Below, in pieces: positions 58,406 to 64,000 of a stretch of DNA of 64,000 nucleotides. The translations under genes were made by a program, and so were the position numbers. Source of the stretch: Pseudomonas sp. FP2196 (GTDB taxonomy: Bacteria; Pseudomonadota; Gammaproteobacteria; Pseudomonadales; Pseudomonadaceae); contig NZ_CP117445.1 in assembly GCF_030687715.1 (NCBI RefSeq), positions 3,709,501 through 3,773,500 of the forward strand, written 5' to 3'. Within the stretch, counting starts at the first letter, position 1; the number at the start of each line of letters is the position of its first letter. The notes below the pieces were generated by a model. The model searched no databases, was not told where the DNA came from, and worked only from the letters and a program-made list of their open reading frames with translations.

Positions 58406-60949
58406 TTAGAAGTGGGTGAAGGTCAGGCCGAGCTTGTAGGTCGGGCCGTACTCTTCGTACTGGCCGTTGTAGGAGCGCTGGCCGGTAGAGACGAAGTACG
58501 GCTCGTCGGTGAGGTTTTGCGCCTCGAAGCTCAGTTGCAGATTTTTGCTCAGCGAATAGCGCGCGCTGAAATCGACGAAGGTCTGTGCATCGACGTGCAG
58601 GTCGTGGGCCTTGTCGTTGATCGAGGCCAGTTCGTAGAGGTAGTCGGATTTGTAGTTGGCCGACAGGCGCAGGCTGACCTTGTCGTTCTCCCAGCCGAGC
58701 ATCAGGTTGCCCACAGTGTCGGACTGGCTCGGCAGATCAATGCTGCGCTTGCGGTTGCGCCCGCTGGCGGCATCGAAGCCTTCGATTTCAGCGTCAGAGC
58801 GGCTGAACGTGGTGTTGGCGCCGAGCAGCAAGCCGTTCCATGGTGCCGGCAGCCAGTCGAATTTCTGCGAGTAGGCCAGCTCCAGGCCATAGAGCTTGGC
58901 GCTGTCACCATTGGCAAAGGTGTGCGCTTCGGAGAAATCGGCCCATGCGCCCGTGCCGGCCAGGTCGGTGTTGTAAACGAAGTTCTTGATGTCTTTGTAG
59001 AACACGAACGCCGACACCGTACCGGCATGCCCCATGTAGTGCTCGATACCGAGGTCGAGGTTGCTCGATTCCAGCGGCTTGAGGTCCGGGTTGCCGAACG
59101 TTGCCTCGTCATCATCGATGACAAAGCCTGGCGCCAGTTGGCCGAAGGTCGGGCGCACCACGGATTTGGTCCACGCCGCGCGAACCTGAGTGTTTTTGTC
59201 CAGCTGATAGCGCGCGTGCAGGCCCGGCAGCCAGTGGTGGTAACGACGCTTGGTTTCGGTGGCCTCAAAGTCGCCGTCGGTGGCGCCAGTGCCTTTGGCT
59301 TCGAACTCGGTGCCCTCGTAACGCAGGCCGGCAATGAAGCGCCAGTCGTCGATGTCGATCGTGTTCATCAGGTAGCCGGCGTTGATGTCCTCGCGCATCT
59401 TGAAGTCGTTGACGGTCGATTCGGTCTCGTCATAGAAGTCGTCGCGGTTCAGCCCGCCGATCAGGTTCTTGATCGCACTGCCGCTGATGCCCGGCCCGAA
59501 CTGGCCGAGACGATAATCCACCGAGCCCTTGGCGAAGCGGCTGAGGTTGAGCTGGTCGTCGCTGAAGCCGAGATCATCGAAGTCTTCGTAAACCCAGGCG
59601 TCGAGGTCGTTGTCCTTGTTGCGGCGGCTGACTTTGCCGCCGAACTTGACCTGAGACGCATAGCCGCTCAAGTCATAGTCACGGGCCAGATCCAGGCGCA
59701 GGTTTTTCTCGGTGTCGGTGGTGTTCTGCTTTTCCCAGTCGACCTTGTCGAGGCTGAAGTTGTTGGCGTCGTAGAAGCCTTGGCCAATGATCGGCCGTGG
59801 CTTGTCGTTGCTGTAAAAACCGCTGTCGCTGAAATCGTCATTGCCCGCGAACACCGCGTTGGCGATGTGGCCGGGGCTGTCTTCGCTGGAGCGGCTGTAA
59901 CCGGCCTGGCCGCTGAGGGTCCACAGACCGATCATGCGTTCGCCGCCGAACACGTAGGACTGAATTTCCTGGGTTTCTTCACGCTGCTTGAGTTTGCGAG
60001 AGCCTTCGGCGTCGCCCAGCACACCGGCGGCTTGCGGCTCGGCAAATTCGATGCTGGTGGCGTTGCGGGTTTCGCTGTCCTTGTAGCGGCTGTAGAGAGT
60101 GCGCAGGTAATAGCTGCTCAGGTCGTCGGGCTTGTAATCGAAGTTCAGACCGCCGCCGGTGCGTTCGCGGCTGATGTCGTAGTCACGCTGTTCGAATTCT
60201 TCCAATTGCGCACCGCGCTGGAAATCCCAGGCGCCGCCGGTTTCAACGTTGTCGGAACCGAAGTCGCGCTTCTGCCAGCTCAGCGCGGCGGCCACACCGA
60301 AGTTGTCGATGCCGTCGCCGAGGCTGAAACGGTCACTGATTGCGCCGGAAAATTTCGGGCTGGTCTGGTGGCTGTTCTTGTCGTAACTGGCTTCAGTGCC
60401 GCCGGTATAGAACAGGCCTTTGTGATCGAAGGCCGAAAGGCTTTTGACGTCGACCGTGCCGCCCAGCGAGTTGGCGTCCATGTCCGGAGTCAGGGTCTTG
60501 ATCACGGACAGCGACTGCACCAGCTCCGAGGGCAACACGTCGAGGGCCACGGCGCGGCGTTCGCTTTCCGGCGACGGCACCAGCGTGCCGTTGATGGTCA
60601 CGCTGTTCAGGTCCGGCCCCAGGCCACGCACGCTGACAAAACGCCCCTCGCCCTGATCACGTTCAACGCTGATGCCCGGCAAACGCTGCGCCGCTTCAGC
60701 GACGTTCTCGTCCGGCAACTGCGCCACGCCGTCGGCATGCACCACGCTTTCGATGCTGTCGGAGCGGCGCTGCTGTTTGAGCGCCGAGTCGATGCTGGCG
60801 GCCTGGCCGACGACTTCGACGTGCTCGACGTTGGCGTTGGCGTCGGCGGCGTGCAGGCGCTCACTGGCCATCGCCATGGCCAATGCGGTCAGGGCGAAAC
60901 TGAAGAGCCCGACGGTGACGCTGCGCGGATGACTGCTGCGCTGGTACAT
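58406..60949 (-). CDS. TonB-dependent outer-membrane receptor, phytase-linked
   Basis: An 847-residue receptor. It has a signal peptide (to about residue 34), a TonB box (VEHVEVVGQ), a plug domain (LPDENVAEAAQRLPGISVER, GLGPDLNSVTINGTLVPSPE) and a 22-strand barrel ending in Phe (GLTFTHF). No N-terminal signalling domain, so no sigma/anti-sigma control. It probably imports phytate or its lower esters across the outer membrane for the phytase encoded 60 bases downstream. A Pho-box-like site lies 77 bases upstream. Confidence 0.9.
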   Translation of the reverse strand: MYQRSSHPRSVTVGLFSFALTALAMAMASERLHAADANANVEHVEVVGQAASIDSALKQQRRSDSIESVVHADGVAQLPDENVAEAAQRLPGISVERDQGEGRFVSVRGLGPDLNSVTINGTLVPSPESERRAVALDVLPSELVQSLSVIKTLTPDMDANSLGGTVDVKSLSAFDHKGLFYTGGTEASYDKNSHQTSPKFSGAISDRFSLGDGIDNFGVAAALSWQKRDFGSDNVETGGAWDFQRGAQLEEFEQRDYDISRERTGGGLNFDYKPDDLSSYYLRTLYSRYKDSETRNATSIEFAEPQAAGVLGDAEGSRKLKQREETQEIQSYVFGGERMIGLWTLSGQAGYSRSSEDSPGHIANAVFAGNDDFSDSGFYSNDKPRPIIGQGFYDANNFSLDKVDWEKQNTTDTEKNLRLDLARDYDLSGYASQVKFGGKVSRRNKDNDLDAWVYEDFDDLGFSDDQLNLSRFAKGSVDYRLGQFGPGISGSAIKNLIGGLNRDDFYDETESTVNDFKMREDINAGYLMNTIDIDDWRFIAGLRYEGTEFEAKGTGATDGDFEATETKRRYHHWLPGLHARYQLDKNTQVRAAWTKSVVRPTFGQLAPGFVIDDDEATFGNPDLKPLESSNLDLGIEHYMGHAGTVSAFVFYKDIKNFVYNTDLAGTGAWADFSEAHTFANGDSAKLYGLELAYSQKFDWLPAPWNGLLLGANTTFSRSDAEIEGFDAASGRNRKRSIDLPSQSDTVGNLMLGWENDKVSLRLSANYKSDYLYELASINDKAHDLHVDAQTFVDFSARYSLSKNLQLSFEAQNLTDEPYFVSTGQRSYNGQYEEYGPTYKLGLTFTHF

Positions 60950-61025
60950 GATTGTTCTCCCCCAAAGAGTCCGGTCAGGCCAGGCAAATGGCCCGGCAAC
61001 TGAGAGGGCAAGCTAGGGGCGGCGG

Positions 61026-61043
61026 ATGACGCTTCTGTGACAG
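61026..61043 (-). promoter_or_regulatory. Pho-box-like site before the receptor-phytase operon
   Basis: On the minus strand: CTGTCAC-AGAA-GCGTCAT. The first half matches CTGTCAY fully, the second at five of seven positions, with the 4-base spacer typical of PhoB sites. A TAGCTT -10-like hexamer follows about 10 bases downstream (61010-61015). PhoB control of a phytase operon is biologically sensible. Confidence 0.6.
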
Positions 61044-61133
61044 GGTTGACGGTCGAGCCTTGTAAACCGGGCATTTGCTGCGGTTTGTCTGTGCAAATGA
61101 GCTGAAATGACCTCTTCCACTCACCACGGCACT

Positions 61134-61224
61134 TGTAGGAGTGAGCCTGCTCGCGATTGCGTTTTTCCAGTCACCATTAATATTGGCTGACTTGACGCTA
61201 TCGCGAGCAGGCTCACTCCTACAG
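61134..61224. repeat. REP doublet, family B (AGTGAGCCTGCTCGCG variant)
   Basis: Arms TGTAGGAGTGAGCCTGCTCG and its complement flank about 45 bases, between the two divergent transcription units. The remaining gap to 61355 holds the second Pho-box-like site. Confidence 0.88.
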
Positions 61225-61285
61225 GGGACGTGGTGTTCTTGAAGAAATATTGCACTGGCCGGTGAGCTGATTCGACCTCCCCTCA

Positions 61286-61303
61286 CCGTCACCCGGCTGT
61301 CAC
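61286..61303 (+). promoter_or_regulatory. Second Pho-box-like site, facing the GGDEF gene
   Basis: CCGTCAC-CCGG-CTGTCAC: the second half is a perfect CTGTCAY, the first has one mismatch, with a 4-base spacer. It ends 51 bases before the GGDEF gene start. The spacer is GC-rich rather than AT-rich, which lowers confidence. Confidence 0.45.
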
Positions 61304-61354
61304 AAACATCTGCTGTGCTGGCGCGCATTGCTTCTTCGCCAAAGGATCGCGGCC

Positions 61355-62269
61355 ATGTTCTCTGTGCTCAAACCTCACCGTTGGAAACTCGCTGCATTGC
61401 TGCTGGCGGCCAACCTCGGTTTGCTTCTGCATCTGGCCTGCGGGGACCTGAAGTCATTCAGCGAATGGGTCTGGCTGGACATCATTGGCGAAGGCGGGTC
61501 GGCGCTGTTGGCACTGGTCTGGCTGGGGCTGGTACTGAAAAGTCGTCCGGCCGGACGCGTGACCAACTACCTGGCGCTGGGCTTGAGCTGCATCTTCTTT
61601 TCCTGGTGGATCGACAGCCTCGACGAATTCATCCGCCTGCCCGACAGCATCACCTGGGATCACTGGCTGGAGTCGGGGCCGATGCCAGTGGGCATGATTC
61701 TGCTCACCATTGGCATCTATCACTGGCACCACGAGCAACTGGCGATCAGCGCGCAAATGGAAAAACGCGAGCGGCTGTTCCGCGAACATCGCCTGTTCGA
61801 CAAGCTCACCCCGCTGGGCGGTGCCGACTATCTCAAGCGGCAACTGGCCGACAGCCTTGGCGAGAGCATCGCGCACCAGCAACCGCTGTCATTGCTGGTG
61901 CTGGATCTGGACAACTTTGCCGCGATCAATCAGGCCTATGGACATGCCGAAGGCGATGCAGTGTTGCAGGCCCTCAGCCATTTGCTACTGCTCAATCTGC
62001 GCCGTCAGGATTTGCTCTGCCGATTGGCCGGTGATCGCTTTGTAGTGTTACTGCCCAACACCGGCGAGCGTCAGGCGCAACTGCTCGCGCAAGAGCTTCA
62101 AGCTGCCGTACACGCCCTGGCGCACAAGACCCGACAGCATGGCGAACGCCTGCAACTGACGGCCAGCACGGCGGCGGTCATGGCCCTGGACGAGACGCCC
62201 GAAGTGCTGCTCAAACGCCTCAACCTGGCACTGGCCCGCGCCAAGTCGCCCTTGGCCAAAAGCGCTTGA
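61355..62269 (+). CDS. Membrane protein with degenerate GGDEF domain
   Basis: A 304-residue protein. Four membrane segments (about residues 11-130) precede a GGDEF-like domain (about 155-295). The active-site signature is AGDRF instead of GGDEF, so cyclase activity is unlikely. The inhibitory-site RxxD (RRQD) is retained five residues upstream, so it may bind cyclic di-GMP as an effector. The start at 61355 follows AAAGGAT. It lies 8 bases before an AraC-type regulator gene and is probably cotranscribed with it. Confidence 0.82.
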   Translation: MFSVLKPHRWKLAALLLAANLGLLLHLACGDLKSFSEWVWLDIIGEGGSALLALVWLGLVLKSRPAGRVTNYLALGLSCIFFSWWIDSLDEFIRLPDSITWDHWLESGPMPVGMILLTIGIYHWHHEQLAISAQMEKRERLFREHRLFDKLTPLGGADYLKRQLADSLGESIAHQQPLSLLVLDLDNFAAINQAYGHAEGDAVLQALSHLLLLNLRRQDLLCRLAGDRFVVLLPNTGERQAQLLAQELQAAVHALAHKTRQHGERLQLTASTAAVMALDETPEVLLKRLNLALARAKSPLAKSA

Positions 62270-62277
62270 GGCCGACC

Positions 62278-63315
62278 ATGACCGTCAAATCCACTTGGTA
62301 CGAAACTGACAGCCGCTTCATCCCCGGGCATTACCAACCCGCCACCCTGATTGACCTGGCCCTGTCGCGGGATATCGACAGCCATCGTCTTTTGCGCGGT
62401 ACAGGCCTGTTCCATGAAGACATTCTGGCCGGCCAGACGCGCCTCAGCCCGCAGCAGTTTCTCGGGCTGATCGACAACAGCCGCCGCTTGCTCGACGCCG
62501 ATGACAGCAGTTTCCTCTTCGGCCAGCGCTTGTTGCCCGGTCACTACGGCGCCGCCAGCCACGCCTTGCGTCACGCGCAAAACCTGCATCAGGCACTCGA
62601 TACGCTGGTGCAGCAGCAGGCCCTGCTCAGCCCATTGATGACGCCTCGCCTGCTGCTGGATGAGCGCTTTGCGTATGTCTATTGGCTGGACAGTTGCGGT
62701 GCCGGCGAACAATGGCGTTTTTTGCTGGAAGCGGGCATGACGTCTCTGGTGGCCATGAGTCAGTGGCTCAGCGGCGAGCGCCTGCCCTGGGAATGCAGTT
62801 TCAGCCATGCCGAGCCGCGCTACGTCGAACAATATTGGGTGCATCTGGGTGAGCAGACTCAGTTCAAACGCCCGCTGGACTTGATGCGCATTCCTCGCGA
62901 GTTTCTCGCCCGCCCCTGGCCCGACGCCTCGGCGACTGCAGGCCAGGTCGCCCGCCAGGAAGCCCTGCGGCAGATCGAGCAACTGGGGTTTGCCGAAAGC
63001 TTCACCGATTGCCTGTATCGCCATCTGCAAGATCAGGTCCGCCAGCCGCCGAGTCTGGAGCAAGCCGCGCAGGCATTCGCGATGAGCCCGGCCACCCTCA
63101 AACGCAAGCTGCAAAAACATGACACCGGGTTCCAGCAACAGGTGGATCTGGTGCGCAAGCATGTCGCGCTGTACCTGTATCAGGTCAAAGGGCTGAGCAA
63201 CGAGGAAGTGGCCGATTACCTGAGTTTCAGTGATCCGGCGAACTTCCGGCGCTCCTTCAAGCGCTGGACGGGCAGCACACCGAATCTCATCCGCCAGCTG
63301 TTCGGCAGCCATTGA
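62278..63315 (+). CDS. AraC-family regulator (arabinose-binding-like N-terminus)
   Basis: A 345-residue regulator. The N-terminal domain (about 20-205) is of the type found in OruR/ArgR-like and GliR-like AraC proteins, and the C-terminal helix-turn-helix pair is SLEQAAQAFAMSPATLKRKLQ and SNEEVADYLSFSDPANFRRSFKRWTG (cores). It is coupled to the degenerate GGDEF gene. Its target is unknown; the two together could link cyclic di-GMP to transcription. Confidence 0.87.
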   Translation: MTVKSTWYETDSRFIPGHYQPATLIDLALSRDIDSHRLLRGTGLFHEDILAGQTRLSPQQFLGLIDNSRRLLDADDSSFLFGQRLLPGHYGAASHALRHAQNLHQALDTLVQQQALLSPLMTPRLLLDERFAYVYWLDSCGAGEQWRFLLEAGMTSLVAMSQWLSGERLPWECSFSHAEPRYVEQYWVHLGEQTQFKRPLDLMRIPREFLARPWPDASATAGQVARQEALRQIEQLGFAESFTDCLYRHLQDQVRQPPSLEQAAQAFAMSPATLKRKLQKHDTGFQQQVDLVRKHVALYLYQVKGLSNEEVADYLSFSDPANFRRSFKRWTGSTPNLIRQLFGSH

Positions 63316-63334
63316 TCCTGCGCATAACCCGGGG

Positions 63335-63892
63335 TCACTGCTGGGGTGCGACCACTCTGAACTTGATGGCGATGTCCTTGGACACCACGGTGTCGGCCCA
63401 CTCCCCCGCGCCGAGGCCAAACTCGTCACGTTTGAGCAGTAACTCTCCGTCGAAAATGCCGATGGCGCTGTCCGGCTTCAACTCCACCGGCACTTGCACC
63501 TCACGGGTGATGCCTTTGAGAGTGAGCTGGCCGGCGACCAGGTAGCGATTTTCGGCCACCTGCGTGAAATGTGTGGATTCGAATAGCGCCACGGGGAATT
63601 GCTGCGTGTCGAACCACGCCGGTTTGACCAATTCAGTGTTGGCGTCTTCACTACCGGCGTCGATGCTGGTGAGATCGATGTGCAGCGTGGTGCGGGCGTT
63701 GGCGAGGTTATCGGTGTCGAAGGCCAGCGTCGCCTCGAACTTGCCGAAGGTGCCGTACATCCGCGAGCCCATCTGGTTATAGGTGAAACTGATTTGACTC
63801 GCGGTTGTGTTGACCCGGTTGTACTCGACAGCCTGCACGGCAGGGATGGCGCACAGGCAAAACGCGGCAGCCAGCAGCAATCGGATCGACAT
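63335..63892 (-). CDS. YceI-family periplasmic lipid-binding protein
   Basis: A 185-residue exported lipocalin-like protein. It has a signal peptide ending IPAVQAVEYN and the YceI strands SQISFTYNQMGSRMYGTFGKF, then DTQQFPVALFES, VAGQLTLKGITREVQVPVEL and DEFGLGAGEWAD. YceI proteins bind polyisoprenoids such as ubiquinone-8 in the periplasm and often adjoin cytochrome b561 genes. The ATG at 63892 follows GGAGAAATTCC. It converges on the AraC gene. Confidence 0.9.
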   Translation of the reverse strand: MSIRLLLAAAFCLCAIPAVQAVEYNRVNTTASQISFTYNQMGSRMYGTFGKFEATLAFDTDNLANARTTLHIDLTSIDAGSEDANTELVKPAWFDTQQFPVALFESTHFTQVAENRYLVAGQLTLKGITREVQVPVELKPDSAIGIFDGELLLKRDEFGLGAGEWADTVVSKDIAIKFRVVAPQQ

Positions 63893-63954
63893 GGAATTTC
63901 TCCGGGCAGCGCGGCCGTCGAGGGACTTGGTTGACTTAAGCAAACAACCGGCTG

Positions 63955-64000
63955 TTACGCCACCTCGCCGCCGTGCGAGGACGTCGCGCCGTACCTGACA
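63955..64000 (-). CDS. Possible 3' end of a gene running off the window
   Basis: On the minus strand an open frame reading RYGATSSHGGEVA stops at TAA (63955-63957), 63 bases before the YceI start. In related genomes a cytochrome b561-type gene often precedes yceI, but 13 residues are too few to identify it. Confidence 0.25.
   Translation of the reverse strand, partial: VRYGATSSHGGEVA

Noticed and set aside
57587..61003. A 1138-codon open frame on the plus strand, antisense to the phytase and TonB-dependent receptor genes
   Set aside because: It spans two real genes and the gap between them, has no recognisable domain or ribosome site, and is His/Val/Gln-rich as expected for the complement of high-GC codons. 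Both opposite-strand genes have clear family motifs.

Overview
The window reads as a chromosomal segment of a fluorescent pseudomonad (Pseudomonas fluorescens group). The evidence is high-GC coding sequence, a complete bkdR-bkdA1A2B-lpdV locus, an hcnABC-type hydrogen cyanide synthase operon with an Rsm-like GGA motif at its ribosome-binding site, a beta-propeller phytase/TonB cluster, and many REP/REPIN doublets in three sequence families. Assignments come from reading the translations by eye; no database search was run.

Layout. 0-3.6 kb: sulfide/persulfide detoxification (TauE/SafE exporter, type II sulfide:quinone oxidoreductase, BigR/SqrR-like two-cysteine repressor, divergent persulfide dioxygenase-like MBL protein, with a dyad operator between the divergent genes). 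3.6-10.6 kb: branched-chain amino acid catabolism (bkdR, bkdA1, bkdA2, bkdB, lpdV) followed by a branched-chain aminotransferase. 10.7-12.8 kb: a two-gene putative DNA-repair unit (radical SAM protein plus partner) with a LexA-like box. 12.9-23.2 kb: ArsR regulator/P450, mntH, small exported and membrane proteins, an esterase, an AotO-like deacylase with an amino-acid binding protein, and a rhodanese/FtrA-type regulator pair. 23.2-28.3 kb: an accessory island with a DUF6124 gene behind a structured leader, orphan immunity-like genes, a membrane winged-helix protein, and a nuclease bacteriocin (HNH) with its Im9-like immunity gene. The bacteriocin part lies between fkbp and a decayed copy of the fkbp 3' end. 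28.4-35.9 kb: PAS-GGDEF cyclase, RcnB-like protein, citrate-type MFS transporter with binding protein and LysR regulator, Kef-type antiporter. 35.9-40.9 kb: hcnABC and small stress-type membrane proteins, including a 24-residue one. 41-50.6 kb: two-component system, aldo-keto reductase/SDR operon with LysR, a second LysR, DinB, HAD phosphatase, receiver protein, methyltransferase. 50.6-54.3 kb: a second DUF6124 gene with the same type of leader RNA, a TetR/hotdog pair around a long dyad operator, GNAT. 54.3-61 kb: phytate utilisation (TonB-dependent receptor, phytase, dedicated ExbB-ExbD-TonB). 61.3-64 kb: degenerate GGDEF protein with an AraC regulator, and YceI.

Most notable: two paralogous leaders (23.4-23.6 and 50.77-50.95 kb) share three helices, including a 16-bp pairing kept in both copies by compensatory or wobble changes. 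This is good evidence, from only two sequences, for a structured RNA element upstream of DUF6124 genes. Other points of interest are the fkbp 3'-end duplication flanking the bacteriocin module, a LexA-like box on the radical-SAM repair pair, two Pho-box-like sites between the phytase operon and the divergent GGDEF gene, and reading frames whose C-termini are encoded by REP sequence.
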